NCBI GenBank assembly: GCA_021234535.1
Contig: CM037829.1
Coordinates: 28,554,962 to 28,618,961, forward strand
Length of the DNA stretch: 64,000 bases
Direction of reading: 5' to 3'
Source of the DNA: Stichopus chloronotus
Taxonomy: Eukaryota; Echinodermata; Holothuroidea; Aspidochirotida; Stichopodidae
Below are positions 37,395 through 50,056 of the stretch, one piece after another. The translations under genes were made by a program, and so were the position numbers. Positions within the stretch are counted from its first letter, which is position 1, and each line of letters begins with the position of its first letter. Below the pieces are notes generated by a model. That model searched no databases. It saw nothing but the letters and a program-made list of their open reading frames with translations, and was not told the origin of the DNA.

Positions 37395-37583
37395 CTGAGG
37401 TACTGTAAGAGGTGGTTGATAAGCCGGTTGCATAGGATAGGCTGCCTCCTGGGGGTAAGTACACGGTTGAGGAGGAGGAGGGGAGGGGTACAGAGGCTGA
37501 GATTGCCCATACATGCACTGCTGGGAATATGGGAACGATGTTGGCTGCTGACCAAAGTACATACTCGAGTCAAAGGTATCCAT
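37395..37583 (-). CDS. maf-S: small Maf bZIP transcription factor, coding exon 1 (residues 1-63)
   Basis: This exon encodes 63 residues, exactly 63 codons, ending at a GT donor in phase 0 with the next exon. The start Met (37581-37583) is the first in-frame ATG after an in-frame TAG at 37632-37634, which supports it. The context has G at +4 but T at -3. The peptide is rich in Pro, Gln and Tyr: it opens MDTFDSSMYFGQQ, includes a PSPPPPQP run and ends PLTVPQ. It has no known domain. Vertebrate small Mafs are short and lack a long N-terminal activation-type region, so this extension is unusual. It could be a transactivation or partner-binding tail, or an exon whose partner is a different splice form. 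Confidence 0.75.
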
Positions 37584-37963
37584 TGATTTTCCTTTCTGTT
37601 CCTTCTCTTTTGTAAATCCCCGGTAAAAACACTATCACAGCAGAAATTCTGACGAAAAAGACACTATACGATGCTAAGATGAAGAGAGTTCCCGTACGCA
37701 ACACCAAGATATGTGTACAGATTAAGAGAACGAACTGACTATGCTAAGTTGCAAAATGAAAACAAAACACATGGAACACGTTGAGGGAGTACAGTATGTT
37801 AGGTATTTCCAAAGCTCTGAGATGCAAATGCTGAAATCATAAACCAACCAACAATATAAAAAGCGCCAGAGGTGAAAAAGTTTTAAGCAGGAAAAAAAAA
37901 AAAACAGAACAAAATTTTGAAAGTCTATGACCATGTTCACATAGCTATGAAGGCAAGGGCAGG

Positions 37964-37995
37964 ATTGGCTACTTCGACTTCTCCAAAGAGCCAAT
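37964..37995 (-). promoter_or_regulatory. paired inverted CCAAT boxes, candidate maf promoter
   Basis: ATTGG at 37964-37968 and CCAAT at 37991-37995 lie about 27 bp apart, 380-410 bp upstream of the maf start codon. Paired CCAAT boxes bound by NF-Y are frequent in TATA-less promoters. No TATA box is seen. The transcription start site is unproven and an upstream non-coding exon cannot be excluded. Confidence 0.3.
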
Positions 37996-40900
37996 GGGAA
38001 ACTAACGTCGCATGACCTCAATTGTTGTGACTCAATAGAGAAAGAAGGATATATTTAGTCAGTGGGTGGCTCAGCGTTTAACACTGCACATCAGTCTACG
38101 TAAGCACAGACTTGTTCAGGAACTCTCCAAAAGGAAACGAAGTTGCCATAAATGGACTTGGTCTATTTTTATCACCATTCACTTCAGAAACGCTTCAGCG
38201 GAGAACCGACTTCCCAGAATACATTCAATTGGCACAAAGCAAAAACTGCTAGGACAGAGTGCACAACAACCAAAAAAGTCAGCCTGCGAGGATTTTACAA
38301 CTGCACCAAGCGGAACTTGAGAGAAAGCATGATGACAATGGCAACAATACAGGCCCAATGCGTGAGTTATTTACAGATTCAGAAGAATGTATTTATCACT
38401 GTAAACAATAGAAGAAAACAACCTAAAAATAATTCTGTATATGTAAACATATGATCTCTCCTATCGCGTTTTCAACGGCACAACTCAAAACAGAGCTGAT
38501 GTGTGAATGTTACACAGTATTCATTTATACTGACTATACGAGACATTCACCAACTGTAACAATACAAGTGCTTTACAACAACCTCGAAAGCTTGCACTTG
38601 TAGGACAAACATTGGTGGACAACTTAACTGTAGGTGCTCAAGTCTGTTGTACCATATTAAAGTGGCCTGAAATAAAAATCATCAAAACTTCACAGTCAAT
38701 GTGCAAGAAAAAAGGAAAGAAAAGAAAAAATGAGAGAACAAGAGCCCTACAGAAACACCAAAAACAAATATGTCCAGAATATTGGACAGAAATTAAATGT
38801 TTGAGCATTCAAACTTATCAAATATTCAACATCTTCTGGGTTTGGTTTTTGCTTGATTTGCAGAACTGTATTTTCTACAATTCAGTCAACATGGACCAAC
38901 AAGTTTTGATGGACATCGAACTGCAATACTGTAGGTGCTCTCCATGGTCAGTTTACATCAATGATCTTACTGGCGGGGAGTTCCCTCTGCCTTTAAACAT
39001 GTGATCTATACGATAAACGCATTCAAAACACAAAGGGCTTTGTGCATGAACAGTGCATGCACTACTGTACACATGGTCTACTGTAGCGATTTACTGTGCA
39101 ATGTCACAACAACAGTACATGCCTTCTCCACTTTCAATTTTAGAAACAGAAGGTTACGCGCAATCAGAATCGTGAACTCCCCACTCCAAAGCTTATCAGC
39201 TGGAGCATTTTTTTATTGCAGGAGTGTCAATTTCCTCATGATTATGATGGAAGACACATCATACTGCTGTGTGCACTGCATTATTTTAACAGAGAGGTTC
39301 AAAACCAAAAGTTCTGCAATAAAAGCAAATCTTCAAATTTGACAGACTGGAAAAAAAACGTAGAACAGCTGACCGCATTAAGCTGGCCTTCTCTTCTAGA
39401 CTGCATGGGAGGACATTGAACATTTAATTGGAACACAGGAGGCAAACACCGAAATGTCGGAAAGCCCACAATATTGCAACTGTCTTTCGTGGTATTAACA
39501 TACAGCTGGCACAATTTTGATTAATCAAGTAACAAAAGAAAAAGTACAGCAAGAGGCTTTCCTTCACAATCCCATTTTAGTCCAAAAACACAAAGTTGCT
39601 GAACTTCCTGATGCACAGTAACTTTGAAAGACGAAAACAGTCCAAAAGTGGCGAGTCCGGTTTTTCCTGGCAAAGAAGTCAATATTCATCAGGGACAGCG
39701 AAGCAAAACAAAATGCATTCAGGCTTCCATGACCTGTTGCGGACACACAGGATCCCCACAAGTCACTGGTATGTGTATTCACAAGTGACTATAGGCCTAC
39801 ATACAGTACCCCTTGCTTCACTGATGTGTACAGTACCTGTACATTTGGACTTACTCAACAATTTGTGTTCGAGCTTCCATGAACTGTTGCAGACAACACA
39901 GGAGCTGCAAATTTTGGGGTTAACTGCTGAATGGAACATTGAACTAGGGAAGAAGAACACAAAACTTTTGGATATGTAGTTTTCCAGGTGACACAAAGGG
40001 ACTGTACCTTTCGGGACAAAGAGCCCAACAGGTCCTCAAGTTTACACGAACTAACAGGAAACGGAGTACTCTAGCACCTAAAGATGACAACATAAAAGTC
40101 AAAGGTTACAACATGAAACCTACCTGCCTAGCAACTAAACATGCAGAAAGTGGAATGAAAGGGGAAAGTAAAAATATTTTGTCTCATAATAGTTGATGGT
40201 TTTTGTAGAGTCATGGTTGCAAAAACAAAGAAGGAGATTTGCCAACATTGCTGGGATTTCATAAAGTGTTTCATGTCCTTTCCATTTTCAAGTGTTATTA
40301 ATTTGGCAATGAAAACAATGACAGGATTAAAAAGTTACCCAGTCAAGATGCATTCACTCACACAGTTACACAAGAAAATGGACAAATCGGTTGACAGTGA
40401 GCCTGGTGAGGTAATGTAACAACCAAAAATATGAGGTACAGATTTATCAATGTTTTCAAACTGCATACAGTGCGAGCTTCACTCTCCTTTTGCCACACCC
40501 TACCATCGTTGATGCCCAAGTGCAGAAGTTTTACAATTTGATCTTGGATGACCCATTCAATACCATGTCCGACAAGGTAACAGCAAGGCTAGACAGTATC
40601 AGTACCATTTGGTCTGAGGTTACAGGTGACTCAGTGGAAAAGATTAACATAATTTCATCTGGAAAAGAAGTACTGTACAGCTACAGTAAAAACAAGAAGT
40701 TTGGTTGGATTTACCACCTCTCCTTACTCTGTCCATCCAAAACGATGCCAATTATAAGTTTAAGGAATCTGGGATCTGGTTTCGTTTATTACACTTAATT
40801 CCTAACTTAAACATATCACTGCCTTCACTATAAACAAACTTGAGATCGAGCAAATGTTCACTTTTGTTGTAAAACAAGGCCACGATGTATTACAGCAGCA

Positions 40901-43249
40901 ACACTTGTAACACACCGTGAGTTAAAAAAGTATCCTAATACAAGTGACCTGCAATGTCCAAGAAATGTCTCTCCCACCCACCTGCTTCCAATTACCCAGC
41001 ATAGCTTTCTCACACCCCTTGAGCCACTGTCATCAAACCACTGCATTCTGGGCTAGAATTGTTATACATGTGTGTGTGCATGTAAGCATATGAGGTAGGA
41101 GGGGGAACATGCCCCAGGAAATTCAGGGAAAGGAATCGGATCCATTCAGGGAAATGATACAACCTAGAGAGAATAAATCATGTCCTTTTCCTAGGCCATG
41201 GCTACCTTGTGGAGTCTTGAATGGGGCAATTTCGACAATCCAGAACAGATTCTTTTCCAAAAATTTTTTGGTACACTCCCTACCAACTGATGGTGGCGCT
41301 CTAATTCGTCTTCCACATTGTCATCCCCTACAGTAGCAAAAATCCTTGGTCCTCCTATGTCATAAAAACATATTTCCATGTCACACTGTGACTTGACCCC
41401 GATGAAAACAAGCCAGGTTGTGATACTACTGGAGCCAGAATAAAAAGCAGAACCTTAAAATTTGTGAAACATGGTTCAAACTTCCAAATCTGGGCAAAGA
41501 TCGTCCTTTTCCCCCAACCCGGAACTATTGACCCCCCATCGCCTATGTGTGTGTAGTTTCAATAACACCGTATAGTAAAATCTTTTTTCGCTGTTGACAA
41601 TATAGTGTCAATGACTCACTATGATAAACATTCAAAGAATGTTCGATTAGTTTGCTTGTCATGACATCAAAATTTACCAAATTCAATGTCAATACTCAAT
41701 GTGAAATAGATTTTGTTTCATATCAATAACTTCCAAAATCAGACCATCGTGTCTGAGATACAGTACATGCCTTCCACCTATAAGAGAGAAAAATTTCCCT
41801 CAGTTTTAGAGACTCAAATGTTTTCGAAGGCAACAAATCTCTGATTGGGTAAATGGTAACTTTTTAAATTGTTGGCTCACTGTGGCCTTTTAGCTTTAGT
41901 GTGTTATTAAAGAAGATGGCTAATAGAGCAGAAGACTGAGAAATAAGTTTGACATTTTCAGCCCTTTTGTATTTTTCAAATACTCTGTACACACTACACA
42001 TGGGTGCAATATTGTCACTTAAGGAGTGCTTGATCACTGTAAACTTCGGAAATTCAACTATTTCATGCTTGGAAGGGTAGGATGGAGGGAGTAACTCACT
42101 AAATCATATGTTAACCATGTGATGTACTGTACTACCACTGGATCTGAGACAAACAAATAAATGTTATATGCAATCTTTTCATAGTTATGTTTCATTTCTT
42201 ACTTACATTTTTTTTTTCTTTTTGCTGTGAATCAAATCTCCTCCATGATGAGACCCGAGTTGTAAAATCCACATGAGACACTCTAAAAGTATTGTAAATG
42301 ACAATCTAACACAGGACAATGTGATAAAGTCCACAGCATCTTTTGTAGTGTTGAAGTGTGGTAGCAGTTTGTTACTGTACGTCATTTGCCAGGCTGGTGA
42401 TAACCAAACACAGCGTTGTACATGAAACTCAGGGTTGCAAAGAAAGTGTTACAAACACACATCAGGTGAAGTAGCCTAAATTGGCAAGTTCAAGCTCCGC
42501 CCTAGAGTAGTACTGAGCTCTGTCATACAGTACTTTAAGTTACTAAAAATATAGGCCAATAGCATCTTACTGGACACACAATAGAAAAGTATCTCAAGTT
42601 ATACCACTTACGACCAGAGTTATGCAAAATTTCAAACCTGGCAAATTAAATTCAATACAATTATGAAAAAACAAAGTCTCAGGCACCACCTATGAATCTC
42701 CACATGGGGAAAAGTCTGCACTACAGTAGAATTGTGCGTCAAACATGATGAAACCCCTTGTCTACAGCTATGGTGAATTTCATGGGGGAAATCTAGAATG
42801 GATTTAATCAAGGAAATTGGTTGATTTTTAAAGAGAATACAGTATCACTGCCTTTGAACTTAACAGGGAAGGAAATGTCAAATGACAAAGTATTTCATTG
42901 TGTTGTTTGGATAATGACTAACACGACTCAACTTTCACCCACGTCAATCCTGATTTCACAGAAATTCGATGAAAGCACATTTGCATCTTTCTATCAAAAA
43001 ATGAGTTAAAAAGAAATGGCTTCCACTGGTACTGCAAGTATGGAAATTATTGAAAAAGAAGAAAAAAATACTACAAAGACAGTAAAGAACTGAAAAAACA
43101 TAACACTGCAAACAAAATGACAGAAAACAACCAGCAGTCAAATGACTTTGAGATCCTTTGCCAATATTCATGGAAACTGAAATACAATGCATACTGTACC
43201 AATTTCGAAGTTCGAACACCCTACCCTTTGTGGGATACCACGCCTACAA
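37996..43249. other. non-coding stretch upstream of maf
   Basis: No exon supported. Plus-strand frames at 38612-39004 (130 codons) and 39596-39979 (127 codons) have no recognisable domain and biased composition. The DNA is dotted with TACTGTA and TACAGTA heptamers. An AP-1 core TGACTCA sits at 40627-40633. Confidence 0.45.
39723..39903 (+). repeat. diverged 30-bp direct repeat, 150 bp apart
   Basis: GCTTCCATGACCTGTTGC with its following ACACAGGA (39723-39751) recurs as GCTTCCATGAACTGTTGC with ACACAGGA at 39873-39903. The intervening 120 bp do not obviously repeat. Confidence 0.6.
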
Positions 43250-43261
43250 GTTTACAAACTA

Positions 43262-43960
43262 TGATCGCTACTGACTTCCAAAATGACCTTTGACCCCCAT
43301 AAAAAATGACAGAGCAATATCTGCTCATCAAGGTCCACAAGCATTAACAACTTGAAGATTCAGTGATATTCAATGATCTTTGACCTCCAAAAAACAAAAG
43401 AATCATCTAATCATAATGGACTACCTACACACTATGTTTGAATTTCAAGAAACATTCAATATCTTACTTTGTAAATTTTCAGACTCTAATTTTTGGTGAC
43501 TTCAAATGACCTTAGACCACCATGAGAAATAAAAGGGATCATCTACTTACAATGGACAACCAACACATCAAGTCTGAAGTTCCAGCAACTTTCAATTACT
43601 GAGATACCATGTTTACAAGGTTTTCAAACTATGACCTCTATTAACCTCACATGACCTTTGACCCCCACAAAAATGACATAAAATTATCAAGTCATCAAGG
43701 ACTACCAATGTGACTAGTTTGAAGTTCCAGCGACATTCAATTGCTGGGGTATCTATCTTCATAGATTTTCAGACTTTATCTCTGACGACCTCAAATGACC
43801 TTTGACCTTCATGAAAAGAAACAGGGATCATCTACTTATAATGGACTATCTACACATCAACTTTGAACTTCAGGCACATTTCCTTTCTTGAGATATTGTG
43901 TTTACAAGTCAAGGCATCACATATGCACACATTCACGCACCATCATGACTGCACACTAAT
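43262..43960 (+). repeat. tandem array A of the 145-bp TGACCT half-site family
   Basis: Five diverged units start their TGACCT-type core near 43272, 43363, 43497, 43642 and 43786. Spacings are 91 (a shortened unit), 134, 145 and 144 bp. Each unit has a core like TGACCTC-AAA-TGACC-TTTGACC, then a CAAAA stretch, a CTACYTA-AATGGACWA-CCACACATCAA stretch, and a GAGATATTGTGTTTACAAG end. The array stops at a CAAGGCATCACATATGCAC tail that matches array C. It is non-coding. Confidence 0.8.
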
Positions 43961-46900
43961 GGCCTTTGTCAGGGAAACAAAACGAATGACCAACAACTGT
44001 CAAACTGCTTTGAAATACAGTATTAAAAAGAGGAATCCCTACAGCTTCAAAAGAAATTTGGATAACCCTGTCCAATACCCTGTCCGATTAGAGAATATAA
44101 GTGCTTAATCAGCATCCTTGTTTTATTTTGTTTTGTTTTGGCGTGAGTAATAGGGTGAGCTTCAAAATGTTTGGATACTTGTAAGCTACCGGTACTAACA
44201 ACCCACTGTGCAAACAACAAAATCACACAAAGTCTGCAGGTCAGGCATCGCTGCACTCTGTGAAAAGGATTTGCTTTAATTCTGCTCCTGTACTGTATGT
44301 TTGTGAGCTAAGAGTATCTACCTCAGACGAACAAGGTATTCTGCGGCTTGCCCTTCAAAAGCGTGAACTTGTTGGCCCTACAACTAAAACCTATGGTCTG
44401 CAGCACACGTAATAGTGTTTTCCTGATAATCGTCATGACGTCAAAGGGTTTGCAGGCTCAGTGAGTTCGTACCATGCTTGCTGTGGGACTTCCTTAAAAG
44501 GTCTTGTATTGGCAGGTTGAATGGAGACATCTAAAATTACTCACAGTATTTAAGTGGGATGACCCGATGGTTCCCTATTCCAGTCGAGTGCTGAATGTCA
44601 GGAAATCAAAAAAGGGTATCTGACAGATCAAGATAAAACTTACTTAGGTAAAGGGAAATGTAACATCTATCAGTGAATTTCATTGTTAATGAAAGCTGTT
44701 CTTCCAAAAGGAAAATTTGGTGGCGGGAAGCATTTGTTGCACTGTCAACATACAACAAAAAAACCTCATAATTCTTGTGTTTTTTCTTGTGTTTTTTGCA
44801 ATCCTTGTATTTTGCTTTAATGATCCAAAATGTATGTACTAACCACAGACTGCTCCTCACCAGTCTTCACCTCCTCCCCCAGAGTCATAGCCCAGTCAGA
44901 TTTCCAGGTAGGGGACTAAATTATAAATAGGGAGGGGAAGGGTCTGGCACGTGAAATAATGTTGATAATTTTTTCCCAAAATTCTGGAGCAAAATAACAT
45001 TTTCTAGGAGTCTCCATTGGACCATCTTTTGACAATGGGCATGCCCTCTCCTTCCCTCCCCCCTCTCCAGTGTCAAGTATTCCAATAATCTCCCTCTCCA
45101 AGACGTGCGTCTTCTCCTTTTGAAAAGAAACAATGAGAGTGCAATCAAAGTTACACTGGAATTTGTGTACTGTCTCCTTATTTCTACATGTTGACATCCA
45201 CAAAAAGGAAAACAACAAGTCTTCACATTTTCTGCTAACATGGGGAATTTCTGGGAAAGCTGTAAAAACCGAGGGTGTGGGGAAGAACGAAAATGCAACC
45301 AAAGGACCAAATGATACTATCACAAACAAGGAAACTGCAACCAAAAGTGAATTGGAGACATTTATACAGTAAACATGCTTCCTGGAAGAAAACTGTGACC
45401 AGTTTGTGGGCTTCTTTTTGTAGAATGTGATGGATTCACCGAGGAGCATTTACTCACAGCGAGCTGAATTGAAGACACCAAAATGGCAAATTGCTAAATA
45501 TTCATTCCGCACTGCAATCTTGACTTCTAATCTTGGGCACATGTCAATTATATTTTGATGAATGCTTGCGTCTGAATGGTCGGCCATCACTTCCCGTGGA
45601 AGGATCAAGACACACTTTGGTGAGGCAGGAAAAAAGAAAAATGCGCCAACGCCAATTCTCTGATCATTTGATACCAATTGAAGTTAGGACCTTATGCCAA
45701 TTGCAGGCCACAAACAGACTTCAAAATAGAATGCTTAAAAGCATGAACCACCCATGGCTAAATCAAGCAAACTTTTACTTAGCCAAAAAGTTGTAAGCAT
45801 CCAATTTACTGTATTTATTTAACGCCCCCTCTCTAATAGAGTAAATGCAAATCTTGATGTATTGTCACATTACTGTACGTACTGAAATTGGGATTTCCTG
45901 AGGGAACAGAGTAAAATGAAAATTGAATAACTGTCCTACAGTATCTCATTGCCTTGAAATCCCATATCCTGCCACAAGAGACTGTTTTGGCAAAGTTTTT
46001 ATCAATATCAATGTAAGCACACTATATTTGTCCTACCTGAGTGGAAATCTGTGCTGCTTCAATGGCAGGTAAGTTTGGAAGTTCAATTACATACTATAGG
46101 GATGACCAGTTGCTGAGATTGCAAGCCTATCCAACAAGCCAACATAAAATTCTAAAATCAACACAGGAAAATTCAACTCTAGATATAAATCTACCTCCTC
46201 CCCTTCATGAAAATTCCAAACCCTCGGGAGGTCTACTAGAATAAATGCGGTACATACAAATATCGACATTCAACATTTATTGACGGTCGACATCAGCATC
46301 ATGCAAGACATGTACATGTGAAGGGTGGTTCAGCCAAGAAGATAAATTTAATCCCCCCTCTCGCTTTCGGAGATTTCACACCGCCAGAGAGAAAACAGCG
46401 GAAGAAACATGACTGACTCACACCAGTGTATGTTGAATCTCTATAAAACATCAGTTTTTCTAAAGCATATTGCAAAAAGAAATGAAAACAAAATTAACAT
46501 TTAGGACGTAGTTTAAGCTATTCAGGATAATACTGTCCAAGCAAGGGATTTCTGTTAGTGTTGTTGGATAGCATTCAATGAAGAAGTGGGTGTAAAGAGT
46601 GGGTCTTTTTTCTCTCTTCTTCCTAGTTTTAATAGGTCAATCATCAATTATTTAGGCCTACACAATATGGTTGATATTTTCTTTTAATTAATTTAGAGAG
46701 TATTAATATTTCACATGCACTTCCACTTTTTATTTCCTTTCTCCTTTTTGTCTCTGGTTAGGAAACACACCCATGACTCAATGGGACATTACGTGACATA
46801 ACTAAGGACAAAATCAATTTTCCTCCTCATTTTTCTGTCTTCTAGGGAGAGGATGGGGGGTCGGTTAAGGTTCCATATTTGCACTGGCCGTATCCACCAC

Positions 46901-49795
46901 GGTAACAGTTATCACATGAATGTAGCGACGTAACATTCTAGTACATGAATGAGACTGAATGTTGCCAGACTGAAATGTTGCCAGATGAAAAAGGAATTGT
47001 CAAGTCTAGTAAGGAGATGTGCCTTGTACTGAGCAGTATGAGAACAGGCTGAGAGAGTTATATACTGTACATCCCGAAAAAAAAATCAATGCCAAAATGA
47101 TGAAGGGATTATACTGTTGGTCATTTCTAAGAACCGTAAAACATGTTTAGACAGCGCCGATCAGACGATCAAACGACTTCCTCTTAAAGGATATCTTTGA
47201 CTGACCAAATTGGCTTTGCTACGAATTCTGATGCATGAACGTAATTGATCAAAATTGCTCACAAATGTCATCACGACTGAAGCACTTTGGTAATAAAACA
47301 AACAGAATTTGCTTCAAGTCAAGGTGTTGTTGCTGCAGTTCAGTAATATGATTTATAGGGCAACAGATTCAAGATTCTTCTCTCATTGTATTCATATCTA
47401 CAAAGAAAACAAATTATACAGTGTACATGGTCAGGCCACTTTAAACAATCTTTCAGTGATAAACAGATGTATTCAGAAGATGAACTAAATTTAAAACTGC
47501 AGAAGGCAGGAAAAAGTCTTTATGTTTTATGTGAATGTCTTTGTCATGCAATGCACTGATTAAATACACAAGTTATTTGTTGTGTCTGATACCTCCTCAA
47601 AATTCTTGTAACTTGCTAACCAAGCAATCAACGAGAGTTGTCACTTTCAAACACTAGGACAAAATGGCTTGCAGAAAGAGCAAAAGGCATGAGAAAAGCA
47701 GAGAAATGGTTAGTTTTCATTCAACAAAAAGGTTCCCATAGACATGAATAACGATCAAAAGGAGAACAAGTTTGTTGCATGCAATCACCTTATCAACTAA
47801 AAATAATTGTATCTGTTGATAATAGAAAGGTAGCTCAAAAATGCCTTCACTTAACAAAAGAGTTGGACAGAAAAGAGAATGGGCGTCTTGTCATGTAGAC
47901 CACTGTCTGCCTTTTATTTAATCAAACCGAAAGCTCAGCTTCCACAGAAAGGGAAACTGCCGAGGAAGCAAAGAGCGTAAAGTGAACTGCTTCCTGCAAC
48001 AGAATAATGGACGTCACTCGATGCCACGATTTCCTGACCTGCGCAGATCACCCCACTGTCGCTTTTTCTATTATTATCAAGACCCTCGCCTCCATATATG
48101 GTCGTAGGTTCCCCATTCATGAAAAGTGACTTGACAAATGAGCACAATGACATCTACAATCATCAGCGGAGGTTTCGAGTACCGCAGTTTCCGCTCGAGT
48201 CTCGTAATTATTAATAGGGCTTGTTTCATTGCTGGACCTTTCACTGAAATTTTAATGGGTGGAAACCGTACAGGAAACTTGAAGCACATCATCAGTGTCA
48301 TGTACTATATGGAGCGGCGCTAATTGTGTGAACTGTCATTCTGTTGCAATGTCACTTTAGAATCAAAAACCTGATTTGGCTTTTGTCCTTTTGTTCCTAC
48401 CTGTATGTGTGTGCGTGTGTGAAACTTCCTCATTTCAAACACAACAACATGGGTAGCGCAGAGAAATGGAAATTGACACAAGTAGCATCGTTTCTTTGTC
48501 AACCTCTTCATTACTGGGATTGTCACCTGATCAGTGAGTGGGGGTGCTTATCTCACTGCATGAATTGATCTATCTAAAGCCGCAACTCACAAGGCAGTCT
48601 AAATATAGTCTCAAAACGCGTCTGAATAAGGCTACTTGTGTTCCCACCGTGAGAACAGCAAGAGCTTTCTTCACACATGACTAAATTTTGCAATATGAAA
48701 CATTGGCAAATTAACAATTTTCTATGCTTACAATCACAAAGTGTGTCCGTTCATTGGTGTGTGGATCATACACCCCCATTCAATGTTTTCCCAAGAGATA
48801 ATATTACCAGAATGTACTTTTTATCACATCACAAGTCCTCGCCCCCCCCCCCCCCCACCTCACACATCACCTCAATACATCAATTCAGCAATACATGCAA
48901 ATTGACCAGCCCCAAGTTGGGCCAAACATATGGGAAATACTTAAGCTATGTGTAGTTTAGCCCAAGATTCCTTCCCCCCCCCCCACCCTCCCAATTATTT
49001 AATCCCCCTCGTCCCTTCCTAGAGAGATGGTGGGCCTTTATGGTGGCCCAATGTAATCAAACCGCTCTCCGCAATCGATAAATGTACATCCATACGCTTT
49101 CAAGTCAACTTACCGTAGCGGACTGCAGACTGGTTAAAATGAACTGACCTGACTTGCTCGAGTCACTGACTTACACTCCCTGTCTTACTTTGAGGATCTC
49201 CTAATAACAAAGGGCCTGATGATGGTTCCTAACTCTGGTTCCTCTAAATTCCTCTTTTGCACGCTGCATGGTCTAATGGTACAACGTCTGGTGTTCTCCA
49301 CTTGGCTCTATGTACCTTTGTCACCCCCCCCCTCCCTTTCTCCCTCCTCCTCACCTTCCTCCTCCCCAAAAACAAAAATCACTAATCTACACATGGTCCT
49401 TTACACCAATCTACACATTTCTTTTTCCGTGGTCCTCTACTTTCACCTAGGCCTATTTTCATTTCTTTACTGGTTCACTAAATGCGGCTTTGTCTTTTTG
49501 CATGCCTTGTGTTTTCTGCCATATCTTGATGCGTTTCTAAGAATCCAAGTGCCAAGACACTGCAAGGATCGCAACATTGGGGCAACTAAAACACACTGGC
49601 CTTGAAGACACTAGTATTCACTTTCATTTACAAAACTCCACTTGTATATTCAGAACCATGGCAGACCTGTAAAGTTCCCTTAAAGAAACTTTTAAGCTTT
49701 CATCAATTGGGGAAATTGATCAAATGAAATGAGGGATGTAAAGAAAAAGAAAGGAATTCTTCCTGAAAAACAGATATTAGTCAATACGGTTCTAG
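43961..49795. other. non-coding stretch, GC-richer pocket at 47.94-48.31 kb
   Basis: No exon supported. The minus-strand frame 44916-45449 (177 codons) is the longest without a domain match and overlaps a second open frame of 129 codons on the same strand. The pocket at 47935-48310 is richer in G, C and CpG than its surroundings. C runs occur at 48842-48857 and 48973-48984. Confidence 0.4.
48092..48101. promoter_or_regulatory. perfect CArG box
   Basis: CCATATATGG matches the SRF/MADS consensus CC(A/T)6GG exactly and is palindromic. It sits in the CpG-richer pocket 47935-48310, with GACGTCA about 80 bp away (48012-48018) and a TAATTATTAATA block at 48205-48216. A regulatory role is inferred. 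Confidence 0.35.
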
Positions 49796-49978
49796 CACAA
49801 TTTCCCCTTGAACACTTCCAACCCACCCTTACCTTAACCCTAATCCTTTCCCTGAAGGAATTCATCAGAGGGGAGTTGTTCGAGGGGGGGAATTCTCCAG
49901 GTTGGGAATTGTCCGGAGAGATGACTATCCCGAGGGAAATTTTCCGGGTGGGAACTGTCCAGCTGGGAGTTGTCCGGT
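49796..49978. repeat. fold-back element of short TTGTCC-type units (copy 2)
   Basis: The right arm (49870-49978) is a row of units of about 15-17 bp such as GGGAATTGTCCGG, GGGAACTGTCCAG and GGGAGTTGTCCGG. The left arm (49796-49830) carries the reverse-complement theme (CACAATTTCCCC, GAACACTTCC). Between them is a telomere-like patch, CTTAACCCTAATCC. It is related to 2918-3190. A 96-codon open frame crosses it without meaning. Confidence 0.6.
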
Positions 49979-50043
49979 CATGGTCAATACATACAAGACA
50001 TTCTTTCATGGACCATTAAATTTGGACATAAGTGGCTTACCAT

Positions 50044-50056
50044 TGACCTTTGACCT
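50044..50056. promoter_or_regulatory. perfect DR1 nuclear-receptor half-site pair
   Basis: TGACCTTTGACCT is a direct repeat of TGACCT with one-base spacing, the consensus bound by RXR, HNF4, COUP-TF and PPAR-type receptors. This one lies outside the tandem arrays. It may be a stray fragment of that repeat family or a real site. Confidence 0.35.

Noticed and set aside
38612..39004. 130-residue plus-strand ORF as a gene
   Set aside because: Composition follows the local A-rich DNA, there is no recognisable motif, and it is in non-coding DNA upstream of maf.
39596..39979. 127-residue plus-strand ORF as a gene
   Set aside because: It spans the 150-bp duplicated phrase in one frame and has no domain.
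44916..45449. 177-residue minus-strand ORF as a gene
   Set aside because: No domain, no splice structure, Phe/Lys-rich composition, and an equally open overlapping frame; I list it only as something to check.
49219..49605. 128-residue plus-strand ORF as a gene
   Set aside because: The Ser/Pro run comes from a CTC/CCT-rich tract; no motif is seen.
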